From an uncultured Mordavella sp. (GTDB lineage Bacteria > Bacillota > Clostridia > Lachnospirales > Lachnospiraceae), in the NCBI GenBank assembly GCA_902406105.1, contig CABPCP010000003.1, forward strand, positions 10,611-74,610: 64,000 nt of DNA. Reading direction: 5' to 3'. Within the stretch, counting starts at the first letter, position 1, and each line of letters opens with the position of its first letter. Positions 34,981-44,083 of the stretch are shown piece by piece. The position numbers and the translations under genes were made by a program. Under the pieces are notes generated by a model. That model made no database searches. It was given only the letters and a program-made list of their open reading frames with translations, and was not told the origin of the DNA.

Positions 34981-36591
34981 TTAATCCTCCCTGTCCCACT
35001 TATCCGCAAGATTCTGGATCTGGGACTCAAATTTGACCAGCTCCTTATTTGCCAGTCCCTCGTTCTTGTAAACCACTTCCAACAGCCGTTTTGCCGCGGC
35101 CACAACCCGCTCAAAGATATCCCTGCTTTTGACTCTTGCAGGCTTCATCTCCTTCTTCGGTTCCCTTACACCTTCTGACAAGATCTCTCCTGTCGCAAGA
35201 TCAACACATCCTCCGGAATAAGGCGCAAACGCGGACCAGCCAAATCGCTCTTCTATCGTCTGGGCAAACCGGTCTGTCACTTCATCTTCTCCATGTACAA
35301 CAAACACATGCTCCGGAGTTTTCTGGAAACCTTCCAGCCATCCCAAAAGTCCGTTTTTATCCGCATGACCGCTGATCCCCTGCAGACTCTCAATGTGAGC
35401 GTTTACTTCCACCGTCTCGCCAAAAAGTTTGACCAAATCCGCTCCTTCCAGCAGCTTCCGTCCAAGGGTCCCTGCCGCCTGGTAACCGACAAAGCATATC
35501 GTGCTTTCCTTCCTCCACAGATTATGCTTGAGATGATGCCGAATCCGTCCCGCCTCGCACATTCCCGAAGCTGACAAGATCACTTTGGGGCGCTCATTAA
35601 AATTGATCATCTTAGACTCGTCCGATGTGATGGTTGTACGCAGTCCCTGGAAGATCAAAGGATTGATCCCTTTTTCCACCAGTTCCATAGCCTCCGCATC
35701 AAAACAGGATTTTACGTTCTTATTAAATACATTGGTAGCCTCGATCGCCAGCGGACTGTCTACATATACTTCAAAATTCTGATACTGAGGAAGCAGGCCC
35801 TTTTCCTTGATCTCACGGAAGAAATAGAGGAGCTCCTGGGTCCGTCCTACAGCAAAGGAAGGAATCACCACGTTTCCTCCCCGGTCGAAGGTCTCCTTTA
35901 ATATCCTGGTAAGATTCCCCACATAATCCGGCCGCTCCGTCCCATGAAGCCGGTCTCCATAGGTGGATTCGATCACGATATAATCCGCTTCCCTGACTGG
36001 CTTGGGATCCTTGATGATTGGTTGGGACAGATTCCCCACGTCTCCGGAGAATACGATCTTCTTCGTGATCCCATCTTCCGTGATCCACACTTCCACCGCG
36101 GCGGAACCTAGGAGATGGCCCACATCGGTAAACCGTACTTCCACGCCTTCACACAGCTTGATCTTCTGCCCATAGTCACAGGGATTCAAAAGCTGGATCG
36201 CCGCCTCCGCATGTTCCATGGTATAGAGAGGTTCATAAAGAGCCGCTCCGCTTCTTTTGGCTTTCCGATTCCTCCACTGAGCCTCAAACTCTTGGATATG
36301 GGCGCTGTCACGTAACATGATGCTGCACAGATCTGCCGTCGCAAAAGTAGAAACAATATCTCCGCGAAAACCTTCCTTGCACAGCATCGGAATCTTTCCG
36401 GAATGATCGATATGGGCGTGTGTCAGAAGGATATAGTCTATGTCTGACGCCTGGACCGGTATCTCCTGGTTTTCGTACAGATCCGGTCCCTGTTCCATGC
36501 CGCAGTCAACCAGGATATGTTTTCCGCAGGCCTCGATCATATGGCAGCTTCCGGTAACCTCATGGTCTGCTCCAATAAAAAAAAGTTTCAT
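34981..36591 (-). CDS. MBL-fold beta-CASP nuclease-like protein
   Basis: A 536-residue protein of the CPSF73/YSH1-like beta-CASP group, probably an RNA exo/endonuclease. The MBL motif THAHIDHSGKIP is near residue 58, and further metal ligands lie in DVGHLLGSAAVE and FSGDVGN. The beta-CASP region follows (VIPSFAVGRTQELLYF, ILSASGMCEAGRIRHHL, and GHADKNGL). A Lys/Arg-rich C-terminal tail of about 80 residues is additional. ATG at 36591 has AAAGGGG 8 nt upstream; a TTG two codons earlier is less likely. It lies downstream of sigE with a 50-nt gap, but a sporulation role is not established. Confidence 0.88.
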   Translation of the reverse strand: MKLFFIGADHEVTGSCHMIEACGKHILVDCGMEQGPDLYENQEIPVQASDIDYILLTHAHIDHSGKIPMLCKEGFRGDIVSTFATADLCSIMLRDSAHIQEFEAQWRNRKAKRSGAALYEPLYTMEHAEAAIQLLNPCDYGQKIKLCEGVEVRFTDVGHLLGSAAVEVWITEDGITKKIVFSGDVGNLSQPIIKDPKPVREADYIVIESTYGDRLHGTERPDYVGNLTRILKETFDRGGNVVIPSFAVGRTQELLYFFREIKEKGLLPQYQNFEVYVDSPLAIEATNVFNKNVKSCFDAEAMELVEKGINPLIFQGLRTTITSDESKMINFNERPKVILSASGMCEAGRIRHHLKHNLWRKESTICFVGYQAAGTLGRKLLEGADLVKLFGETVEVNAHIESLQGISGHADKNGLLGWLEGFQKTPEHVFVVHGEDEVTDRFAQTIEERFGWSAFAPYSGGCVDLATGEILSEGVREPKKEMKPARVKSRDIFERVVAAAKRLLEVVYKNEGLANKELVKFESQIQNLADKWDRED

Positions 36592-36641
36592 ACGCAAAGC
36601 CCCTTTCTTTCTTTTATTGTAGCACCTTTTTTGGCGGATGG

Positions 36642-37382
36642 CTACGAATACTTTACCATCTCTCTGCGCAGCCTCTGCATGATCTTTTTCTCCAGTCTGG
36701 AAATGTAAGACTGGGAGATTCCCAGCATATCCGCCACTTCCTTCTGGGTCTTTTCTTCTCCGTCAGGCGTCCCAAGGCCAAACCGCATCTGGATAATGGT
36801 CCGCTCTCTTCCAGTCAGCCGCCCGATCGCCCGCACCAGAAGCTTTCTCTCCGCTTCGTTTTCCAGATCTTTGTAAATGGTGTCTTCCTCCGTACCCAGA
36901 ATGTCGGACAGCAGCAGTTCATTTCCATCCCAATCCACATTCAGCGGTTCATCGATGGAGACTTCCATCCGCGTCTTATTATTTCTCCGGAGATACATGA
37001 GGATCTCGTTTTCAATACAGCGGGACGCGTAGGTGGCAAGCTTGATCTTCTTCCCTGGATTAAAGGTGTTGATCGCCTTGATCAGTCCAATGGTCCCGAT
37101 GGAGATCAGATCTTCCACTCCCACGCCCGTATTATCGAATTTCTTCGCTATGTATACCACCAGCCTCAGATTATGTTCGATCAGGATCTTCTTTGCCTGT
37201 TCTTCTTCCTCTGTTCCAAGCCTCCGGATCTGTCTGGCCTCTTCCTCCGTCTCCAGAGGCGCCGGGAGGATCTCTGAGCCTCCGATATAGTGGATATCCT
37301 TTTTATCTGAAAAAAACAGCGTACGAAAATCCGGAATTACTTTCAGCTTAAATTGATGTGGTACAGCTACTTTTATGATCAT
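36642..37382 (-). CDS. sigE: Mother-cell sporulation sigma factor (pro-SigE)
   Basis: Early mother-cell sigma factor of 246 residues, made as an inactive precursor. The first about 30 residues are the membrane-associated pro-sequence, and the [13 protein letters not shown] segment at 31-43 matches the processing region of pro-sigma-E. Region 2 is [20 protein letters not shown] with [19 protein letters not shown]; region 4 ends [22 protein letters not shown] precedes the ATG. It directly follows spoIIGA (11-nt gap), whose protease activates it. Strong assignment from both sequence and context. Confidence 0.96.
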   Translation of the reverse strand: MIIKVAVPHQFKLKVIPDFRTLFFSDKKDIHYIGGSEILPAPLETEEEARQIRRLGTEEEEQAKKILIEHNLRLVVYIAKKFDNTGVGVEDLISIGTIGLIKAINTFNPGKKIKLATYASRCIENEILMYLRRNNKTRMEVSIDEPLNVDWDGNELLLSDILGTEEDTIYKDLENEAERKLLVRAIGRLTGRERTIIQMRFGLGTPDGEEKTQKEVADMLGISQSYISRLEKKIMQRLRREMVKYS

Positions 37383-37393
37383 TTTTATTCCTC

Positions 37394-38170
37394 CTATAAA
37401 ACATCAGGATTCAGGATCATCCCATAATCATCCGACGAGATTTCCTCATATACGGCTACCAAAGGCTTCTCAACACAGATCTCCCGCTCTCCCAATATCT
37501 CCATTTTGTCTAATTGGAATACGGGCAGCGCCCCTTCTTTGGTTCCGATCGCGTGATAAGGAATAAATCGAATTCCTATTGTCTGTCTCCATTCTCCCAG
37601 ACGATCCGCCGTCTCCTGGTCAATGATGCTCACCGGCTTTCCGCTTTGCCCATCACGCAGGCTGTTTCCTGTATCGATAACAGCCCTTACTCTGCAGGTT
37701 CTGTCTCCCCGGCAGAGTATAACTTCACAGCGATAATGCTCCTGTCTTGCCAGATATTTCAGAAGATTCCAGATTCCCATCGCTCCATAGTAACTCAACA
37801 CCGCGAAGCCAAAGAAGATTCCTGTCGTTCTGGTATAAGGCCACAGGCTTTCCAAGATCCCTCCCACAAGGAAACCGCTGATATATAGCAAAACTAAGGC
37901 TTTCCAGAAGTTTCTGTCCCACTTTGTCCTGAGTCCTGTTTTCAGCATGATAATATTAACCAGCCCATGAAACATGATGAATTTAATAACAGCATATGGG
38001 ATTGGAAGCAGCACGACAATACAGGTGCCCAGCGCTCCCACCGCGGCTCCCAGGAAAACCCTTCCATGTGTGGCAGGACATTTCAGGACCTTCCTGACAA
38101 TCTCTAGCAAAATCGCATCCATCATGAAATTCACAAGAAAAAACACGTCTATGTATAATTCATAGTACAC
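37394..38170 (-). CDS. spoIIGA: Sigma-E processing peptidase SpoIIGA
   Basis: Membrane-embedded aspartic protease that cleaves pro-SigE. It has 258 residues: about five hydrophobic segments in the first 135, then a cytoplasmic protease domain with the catalytic motif DTGNS (Asp166). The start is GTG at 38168-38170 with AGAAGG 6 nt upstream; no ATG suits. A promoter with a 21-bp spacer and a Spo0A-type box lies at 38226-38291, so this operon is probably switched on at sporulation entry as in Bacillus. Located just after ftsZ, the arrangement usual in Clostridia. Confidence 0.94.
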   Translation of the reverse strand: MYYELYIDVFFLVNFMMDAILLEIVRKVLKCPATHGRVFLGAAVGALGTCIVVLLPIPYAVIKFIMFHGLVNIIMLKTGLRTKWDRNFWKALVLLYISGFLVGGILESLWPYTRTTGIFFGFAVLSYYGAMGIWNLLKYLARQEHYRCEVILCRGDRTCRVRAVIDTGNSLRDGQSGKPVSIIDQETADRLGEWRQTIGIRFIPYHAIGTKEGALPVFQLDKMEILGEREICVEKPLVAVYEEISSDDYGMILNPDVL

Positions 38171-38225
38171 GCTTTACCTTCTTTCTCCTTTGATACTAAA
38201 TCGATTTGGTATGTAGGCAAGACTT

Positions 38226-38291
38226 ATTATACGAGGGTGGAAAAAAAGATTTTGTCATATGATGGGAGCAGGGAAAAGATTTTTTTCGACA
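38226..38291 (-). promoter_or_regulatory. Spo0A-dependent promoter of spoIIGA-sigE
   Basis: Minus strand: -10 TATAAT (38226-38231) and -35-like ATGACA (38253-38258), separated by 21 bp. A perfect 0A box core TGTCGAA lies at 38285-38291. Bacillus spoIIG also has an over-long spacer (22 bp) and depends on Spo0A. Confidence 0.65.
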
Positions 38292-38292
38292 G

Positions 38293-38330
38293 AAAAAGAG
38301 ACCAGAGCCTCTCACAAGGTCTGGTCTCTT
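38293..38330 (-). terminator. Terminator of ftsZ
   Basis: Minus strand AAGAGACCAGA pairs with TCTGGTCTCTT (11 bp, 13-nt loop; 38320-38330 with 38296-38306) and is followed by Ts. It ends the dcw run 13 nt after the ftsZ stop, and directly upstream of the spoIIGA promoter. Confidence 0.85.
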
Positions 38331-38343
38331 AAGAAGAACAATA

Positions 38344-39576
38344 TTACTTTTTAAAGAAATCTGGAATCTTGATGGACTGTTCCTTTACTTTACTGGTTGG
38401 GGTTCTCGGCGTCTCCAGCGAAGGCGCGGTTCCGCCCGGCGCTCTCCTGGTCGCATTGCTCCCCGCCGCGCTCTTTCCAGAAGCCAGTCCGATATCCAGC
38501 TGCGGAGAACGCGCAGCCGCCGGACGCTGGCTGGAAGCCGAATGTTTCTCAAAACTTCCCTGAGAAACTGTAGAGCCTGTTCTTGGATGTTCCAATCTGG
38601 ATTTCAGTTTAGAGGCGCTTCCTCCCACATTGTGAAGACCTGTGGCGATCACTGTGATCGTAGCCTCATCCGCTCTGGAATCATCATACATCGCGCCGAA
38701 GATAATATTTGCATCTTCTCCCGCAAGATCCTGTACGTACTCTGCCGCATCGGATGCATCCATCAGGGTAATATCACCGGATACATTGATGATCACATGA
38801 GATGCGCCAGCGATGGTGGTCTCAAGGAGCGGGCTGGCAACTGCCTGTTTCACTGCCTCAAGCGCTTTATCATCGCCTCGTCCCTGTCCGATACCAATAT
38901 GTGCGATTCCTTTATCCGTCATAACCGTTTGAACATCCGCGAAATCCAGATTGATCAGAGACGGTACATTGATCAGGTCTGTGATGCCCTGGATACCCTG
39001 CTGAAGCACTTCATCCGCTTTCTTCAGGGCTTCCGGCATGGTGGTACGCCTGTCCACCACCTCAAGAAGTTTATCATTCGGGATAACAATCAGAGTGTCT
39101 ACATTTTCTTTCAGCTTTTCAATCCCTTGAAGCGCGTTGTTCATACGTGTCTTAGATTCAAAACGGAAGGGTTTTGTCACAACGCCTACCGTCAAGGCTC
39201 CCTGTTCTTTGGCGATACGCGCCACTACAGGCGTAGCCCCTGTTCCTGTTCCGCCGCCCATACCGCAGGTAACGAATACCATATCCGCTCCTTTGAGCGC
39301 CGCTGATATCTCTTCCGCGCTTTCTTCCGCCGCTTTCTCTCCTACTTCCGGCCTGGCTCCAGCTCCAAGCCCTTTGGTGATCTTGTCCCCGATCTGCATA
39401 AGCGTCGGAGCTTTACATAACTGCAGTGCCTGTTTATCTGTATTAATCGCTATAAATTCCACACCGGCAATCTGCTCATCGATCATACGGTTCACTGCGT
39501 TGTTCCCGCCGCCGCCGACTCCACAAACAATTATTTTTGCCGCCGCTTCCGATTCGTTTGTCTTAATCTCTAGCAA
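38344..39576 (-). CDS. ftsZ: Cell-division GTPase FtsZ
   Basis: Tubulin homologue of 410 residues that forms the division ring. GTP loop GGGTGTG is at 107-113, with [12 protein letters not shown] at 20-31 and the T7 loop NLDFADV near 210. A Ser/Ala/Pro-rich linker of about 65 residues ends in the partner-binding tail [14 protein letters not shown]. The start is TTG at 39574-39576, with GGAGGAG 6 nt upstream. A sigma-A promoter at 39658-39686 gives it transcription separate from the upstream dcw genes. No ftsA precedes it. Confidence 0.96.
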   Translation of the reverse strand: MLEIKTNESEAAAKIIVCGVGGGGNNAVNRMIDEQIAGVEFIAINTDKQALQLCKAPTLMQIGDKITKGLGAGARPEVGEKAAEESAEEISAALKGADMVFVTCGMGGGTGTGATPVVARIAKEQGALTVGVVTKPFRFESKTRMNNALQGIEKLKENVDTLIVIPNDKLLEVVDRRTTMPEALKKADEVLQQGIQGITDLINVPSLINLDFADVQTVMTDKGIAHIGIGQGRGDDKALEAVKQAVASPLLETTIAGASHVIINVSGDITLMDASDAAEYVQDLAGEDANIIFGAMYDDSRADEATITVIATGLHNVGGSASKLKSRLEHPRTGSTVSQGSFEKHSASSQRPAAARSPQLDIGLASGKSAAGSNATRRAPGGTAPSLETPRTPTSKVKEQSIKIPDFFKK

Positions 39577-39657
39577 GGGTTTCTCCTCCTTCGTTATCCT
39601 TATTATTTATACATCCCATAGACAAAGTGTAAAAATACACTTTGCCATATATAATCT

Positions 39658-39686
39658 ATAATATAGACTTTTGTACAAAATATCAA
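39658..39686 (-). promoter_or_regulatory. Sigma-A promoter of ftsZ
   Basis: Minus strand: TTGATA (39681-39686), 17-bp spacer, TATTAT (39658-39663), about 82 nt before the TTG start. Downstream the leader holds a CAAAGTGTA/TACACTTTG hairpin (about 39622-39644) without a T-tract. Confidence 0.65.
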
Positions 39687-39705
39687 TAGAATTCCAGGAT
39701 TTTTC

Positions 39706-40500
39706 TTAATTTTCTTCCGAAATTTCCTCAGAAATTCCTTCCGGAAATTCCCCCACATCAAAGGTGATCGTCTCCTGTCCCTCCGAATAGCTTTCCAAAT
39801 GCAGGGTTCCCTCTTTTCCCTCCAGTTTTTCCAAGATCGGAGCAATCTGCGCCACCTTCTCCGGGGTCACATGATTTCCCAGACTGATACAGATCTTTCC
39901 GATAAAAAGATAGATCCTGCTGTCCTGACAGATGATCTTTTCCGTGGAGAGATCATTTTTCTTCAATTCATTGGACGCTTCTAAAATTTCTTCAAAAATC
40001 TGAGAATTCTCACTCTCCAAAGACTGATACAATTTTACTTCTTTCACTTCAATGCCCTTCACAAGCGGAACTCCCTCAATATAAGAAGTGTCCTTTTTCA
40101 CCACCAGGCCTTCCTTGTCAAAATAAGCGTAATCCTGGTTATCGTAGATATACCCTACGATTTCTTTTTCTTTCACCGTCACCCGCAAAGTCCAGGGCGT
40201 GCTCAGCCCAACCTTCATGCTCTCCAGGCAGGCCGGCTGTTCTCCTTTTCCCAGAAGATACTTGCCGATCACATACAGAGAATTGCGGGAAAACTTGTCA
40301 TTTTGTACCGCTTCTGATATCTCCTTATCCGTGCAGTACTGGTTTCCTCGTATTTCAATCTTCTGCACGTGAAAAAGCAGTAAAATCGTCAGTATAATAA
40401 TGGCAAGCCCAAAAAGGATCACAAAAAAGGCATATACTCTATGGCTCTTTTTCTTCCTCCTTTTCCTGGGCCGCTCTTCCAAATGTTCTTTTGTTTCCAT
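39706..40500 (-). CDS. ftsQ: Cell-division protein FtsQ/DivIB
   Basis: Bitopic divisome protein of 264 residues. A basic N-terminal tail (RPRKRRKKKSHR) precedes one membrane helix at about 24-46. The POTRA domain follows (VQKIEIRGNQYCTDKEI), then the beta domain (TPWTLRVTVKEKEIVGYIYD) and a C-terminal acidic tail. Partner of FtsL and the septal PBP. It lies between ftsW and ftsZ, where murG often sits in other genomes; here murG is missing from the cluster. The low sequence conservation is normal for this family. Confidence 0.88.
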   Translation of the reverse strand: METKEHLEERPRKRRKKKSHRVYAFFVILFGLAIIILTILLLFHVQKIEIRGNQYCTDKEISEAVQNDKFSRNSLYVIGKYLLGKGEQPACLESMKVGLSTPWTLRVTVKEKEIVGYIYDNQDYAYFDKEGLVVKKDTSYIEGVPLVKGIEVKEVKLYQSLESENSQIFEEILEASNELKKNDLSTEKIICQDSRIYLFIGKICISLGNHVTPEKVAQIAPILEKLEGKEGTLHLESYSEGQETITFDVGEFPEGISEEISEEN

Positions 40501-40575
40501 ATATACTCCTCTCTTTGCTGCCCCTTATCTTATATCTAACACCGCGCTTCGCTCCTTTAGCTTCACGGCTTGCGT

Positions 40576-41658
40576 TCATTGTATCACCGTTGATACGCTC
40601 AGCACAAGCCCCATTTCCAGCAGCAAGAAGACGACTGAGGTTCCCCCGTAGCTGATGAAGGGCAGGGTGATCCCGGTATTGGGTATGGTGTTTGTGACCA
40701 CCGCTATATTTAAGATCACCTGGATCATCATATGTGCCATAGCTCCGGCCGCGATCAGGGCGCCAAACAAGTCCGGGGCCCTGGAGGCGATCACAAAGAA
40801 CCTCCAGATCAGGATCAGAAATAACAGCAGCACAAATCCCGCGCCAAACAACCCCAATTCTTCGCAGATTATGGAAAAGATCATATCGTTCTGAGCTTCC
40901 GGCACAAATCCCAGCTTCTGGACGCTCTCTCCCAATCCCCGGCCAAACAGGCCGCCAGAACCAATGGCGTAAAGTCCCTGAAGGGTCTGGTAGCCCTTCT
41001 CGTAGGCTTCTGGGTTGCGCCAGATGGCCAGTCTCTCCAGACGATAGCTTTCCAGGGCTAGAAAAACCGCCATGAATCCGGTCCCCGCCGCGCCCATTAA
41101 GAGAAAAGGACTGTATTTAGGGCTTGCCACGAATACCAGGATCACCCCGATCCCCAGGATAATGACAGCCGTACTCAAGTTGCTGGCTCCCACCAGCCCC
41201 ACGATGGGAAGGATCGATATCATAATTTTTAGAAGGGTTCCCATTTTCCCCATGTTTTTGATATTTTTCGTCACGATCCAGGCCAGGAAAAGAACTACCG
41301 CCACTTTAGCGAACTCTGACGGCTGAAAAGAAAAAGGGCCCAAAGAAAGCCATCTTTTGGACCCATTGTATTCTTCTCCTATAAACAGGACCGCCACTGA
41401 GAGGACCAACGCCGTCAGATATCCAAGAACGGCCGCATGCTTCCACACATGATAATCCATATTCGCTACCAGAAACATCCCCAAGATTCCCAGCAGTGTG
41501 GCAAACACCTGTTTTTTCAGATAATAAAAAGAGTCGTGAAACTTGACCTCTCCATTATAGGCGCTGGTACTGTAAAGGATCACCAGCCCAAAGACGACCA
41601 GCACCCCCAGAGCGGCCAGAAGAGTCAGATCATACTTCCTCTTTTTTGGCTGTGTCAA
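40576..41658 (-). CDS. ftsW: SEDS-family peptidoglycan polymerase FtsW (dcw copy)
   Basis: Polytopic glycosyltransferase (about ten membrane segments) that polymerises lipid II at the septum. SEDS signatures: VILYSTSAYN, GSKRWLSLGPFSFQPSEFAK, AQNDMIFSIICEELG and NTGITLPFISYGGTS. Start is uncertain. TTG at 41658 has AAGGAG 11 nt upstream; a GTG at 41670 is possible but touches that site. The stop of murD lies 4 nt before the GTG. A second SEDS gene is at 51188. The dcw position suggests FtsW, though either copy could be the sporulation paralogue SpoVE. Confidence 0.9.
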   Translation of the reverse strand: MTQPKKRKYDLTLLAALGVLVVFGLVILYSTSAYNGEVKFHDSFYYLKKQVFATLLGILGMFLVANMDYHVWKHAAVLGYLTALVLSVAVLFIGEEYNGSKRWLSLGPFSFQPSEFAKVAVVLFLAWIVTKNIKNMGKMGTLLKIMISILPIVGLVGASNLSTAVIILGIGVILVFVASPKYSPFLLMGAAGTGFMAVFLALESYRLERLAIWRNPEAYEKGYQTLQGLYAIGSGGLFGRGLGESVQKLGFVPEAQNDMIFSIICEELGLFGAGFVLLLFLILIWRFFVIASRAPDLFGALIAAGAMAHMMIQVILNIAVVTNTIPNTGITLPFISYGGTSVVFLLLEMGLVLSVSTVIQ

Positions 41659-41673
41659 TCTTCTATGCACTCC

Positions 41674-43029
41674 TTATAAGGAATTTACAATCTCTTTGAA
41701 TTTCTCTCCGCGTACCTCATAGTTTGGAAACATATCCCAGCTTGCGCAGGCCGGAGACAGCAGCACCGCTTCTCCTTTCTTTGCCGTATCTGCCGCCAGA
41801 CGCACCGCTTCCTCAAAGCCGTCTGCCATCACATAATCATGGAACCCGCAGCTTTCCGCGGCCTGGGCGATCTTCTCCCTTGTCTCTCCCAGCAGGATCA
41901 GCTTCCTTACTTTCCCGCCAAAAGCCTGAATCCACTCCGTGTATTCCGAATCCTTATCATACCCGCCGCCCAGCAGCACCGTCGGACGGTTCATTGCCTG
42001 AATGGCCTTGATAGCGGCATCCGGATTCGTCCCCTTGGAATCATTGTAATAGACGACTCCATTCTTTTCCGCCACAAATTCAATCCTATGCTCCACTCCT
42101 TTAAAGGCAAGCACCGCCTCCCGGATCACCTGGACCGGGACCCCGTAAACAGCCGCCATTCCAGCCGCCGCCATTACATTTTCATAGTTGTGGGTCCCCA
42201 GGATCTGAAGCTCATCGACCTTACAGATCTCCACTTCGTCTGGGTTTTTGTAAATAATAGAACCCTGGTCTAAATAGATTCCTCTTTCTAGTTTACGCTG
42301 ACTGCTGAAATATAGAACCTGTGCTTTTACATTCTCCCCAAATTCTCTCGTCCTTGCGTCCTCATAGTTCAGGATGCAGTAATCTTCTTCGGTTTGATTT
42401 TTCGCGATATTCTTCTTTGCGTTCACATAAGCTTCCATCGTATGATGCCGGTTCAGATGGTCCGGCGTGAAGTTTAAGATGGCGCTGACTTTCGGGTGGA
42501 ATTCCCGGATCGTCTCCAGCTGGAAACTGCTCATTTCCGCCACCGTGATGGAGTGTTCCGTCATCTCTTTCGCCGCCAGGGTATAGGGGTTTCCGATATT
42601 GCCGACCACGAATACATCCTCCTGGAAGCGCTTCATGATCTGCCCCAGAAGAGTTGTGGTCGTAGTCTTTCCGTTGGTTCCTGTGATCGCCAGGACATCT
42701 CCTTTCCCAAAGGCGTACGCAAGCTCCACCTCCCCGATCACCTGGATCTTCCGGGACACCATTTCTTTTACTGCCGGCAGATCCGTGGGCACGCCCGGAC
42801 TTAAGACAGCCAGATCCAGACAGTCCAGGATTTCTTCCGGAAATGTCCCAAGTACGATCCTCACCGATGTATCCATCCCAAGCTGGCTTTTTAACTTCTG
42901 GATATCCAGATCCTGATTCCCATCGTAGAGCGTCACAGACGCTCCTGTTTCTTCCAGAAGTCCTGCCGCCGCCGTTCCGCTGATGCCAGACCCAAATACC
43001 AGCACGTTCTTTCCCTTTGTATCTATCAT
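41674..43029 (-). CDS. murD: UDP-N-acetylmuramoyl-L-alanine:D-glutamate ligase
   Basis: Adds D-glutamate to the peptidoglycan precursor UDP-MurNAc-L-Ala (cytosol). It has 451 residues. The N-terminal Rossmann domain has VFGSGISG, the central ATPase loop is GTNGKTTTT near residue 110, and the C-terminal domain has DSKGTNPDA and LLSPACASWDMF. ATG at 43029 has AAAGGA 8 nt upstream; a longer reading would run into mraY. It lies 17 nt after mraY. Of the Mur ligases only MurD is in this cluster. Confidence 0.96.
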   Translation of the reverse strand: MIDTKGKNVLVFGSGISGTAAAGLLEETGASVTLYDGNQDLDIQKLKSQLGMDTSVRIVLGTFPEEILDCLDLAVLSPGVPTDLPAVKEMVSRKIQVIGEVELAYAFGKGDVLAITGTNGKTTTTTLLGQIMKRFQEDVFVVGNIGNPYTLAAKEMTEHSITVAEMSSFQLETIREFHPKVSAILNFTPDHLNRHHTMEAYVNAKKNIAKNQTEEDYCILNYEDARTREFGENVKAQVLYFSSQRKLERGIYLDQGSIIYKNPDEVEICKVDELQILGTHNYENVMAAAGMAAVYGVPVQVIREAVLAFKGVEHRIEFVAEKNGVVYYNDSKGTNPDAAIKAIQAMNRPTVLLGGGYDKDSEYTEWIQAFGGKVRKLILLGETREKIAQAAESCGFHDYVMADGFEEAVRLAADTAKKGEAVLLSPACASWDMFPNYEVRGEKFKEIVNSL

Positions 43030-43046
43030 AGCTTCTATCCTTTCTC

Positions 43047-44003
43047 TTACATCGCCATCAGAGCCACCAGACAAAGAAGGGCTGTGATAATAGAAAATAC
43101 CGCCACCACTCTGGTCTCTGACCATCCGCACAGTTCGAAATGATGATGGATCGGCGCCATCTTAAAGATCCGCTTTCCTCCCGTCTTCTTAAAATATGTC
43201 ACCTGGATCATGACCGAGAGAACCTCCACCAGATAGATCAAGCCTACGATCAGGATGAAAATAGGCATCTGGAGCATATACGCCGTGGAGGCCACAAATC
43301 CTCCCAGCGCCAGAGAACCGGTATCTCCCATAAACACACTTGCCGGATACACATTAAACAGAAGGAATCCAAGGAGCGCCCCCACTACCGCGCAGGTAAC
43401 AGGCTCGATCCCGCTTCCGGTCCCGATAGCTACCACGGTAAAGAAAGTAGCGACCAAAACAGTCACACTGGAAGCCAGGCCATCCAGGCCGTCCGTAAAA
43501 TTTGTGCCGTTTACGGTTCCGATCACCGCGAAGAACATAAGTGGAATGGCAAGCCATCCGATATCCAGATATTTCCCGCCGGTAAATGGGATCAGCATAG
43601 CAAGGGAAACATCGGTAAACCGGACCATATAGAAAGCAAATACGGCTGTCACTACAATCTGCAGGGCCATCTTTTGTTTGGGAAATAACCCGTCTGAGCG
43701 CTTCATGACCACCTTCAGATAATCATCCAAGAATCCGATCAAACCAAATCCCAGCGTTACAAAAAGGATTGGTATGATCTTCGGGTAATCCCGGATGTAA
43801 AACAGCGATGTGATCACCACACTGAGAAGGATGATCACTCCTCCCATGGTAGGGGTCCCCGCTTTTTTTAAATGCGATTTTACGCCATCCTCCCTCTCTG
43901 TCTGCCCCATTTTCAGCCTTCTTAAGATTGGAATGATCACCGGACCCATGACCACGCTTAACGCAAACGCGATCAGCACCGGGATAAATACCGTATAATC
44001 CAT
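43047..44003 (-). CDS. mraY: Phospho-N-acetylmuramoyl-pentapeptide transferase
   Basis: Integral membrane enzyme that attaches the UDP-MurNAc-pentapeptide to undecaprenyl phosphate, giving lipid I. It has 318 residues and about ten membrane helices. Conserved catalytic segments: KAGTPTMGG near residue 47, LGFLDDYLKV near 95, NGTNFTDGLDGLA near 170 and KMAPIHHHFE near 285. AGAGGTG precedes the ATG. It is between the SpoVD-like PBP and murD, as in the canonical dcw order. Confidence 0.97.
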   Translation of the reverse strand: MDYTVFIPVLIAFALSVVMGPVIIPILRRLKMGQTEREDGVKSHLKKAGTPTMGGVIILLSVVITSLFYIRDYPKIIPILFVTLGFGLIGFLDDYLKVVMKRSDGLFPKQKMALQIVVTAVFAFYMVRFTDVSLAMLIPFTGGKYLDIGWLAIPLMFFAVIGTVNGTNFTDGLDGLASSVTVLVATFFTVVAIGTGSGIEPVTCAVVGALLGFLLFNVYPASVFMGDTGSLALGGFVASTAYMLQMPIFILIVGLIYLVEVLSVMIQVTYFKKTGGKRIFKMAPIHHHFELCGWSETRVVAVFSIITALLCLVALMAM

Positions 44004-44083
44004 AATACACCTCTTACTTCTTTTGTTTCTTTTCCTGAAAAATGTCTGTCATACCTTCAATCTTACATAGTATACTTCATTTT

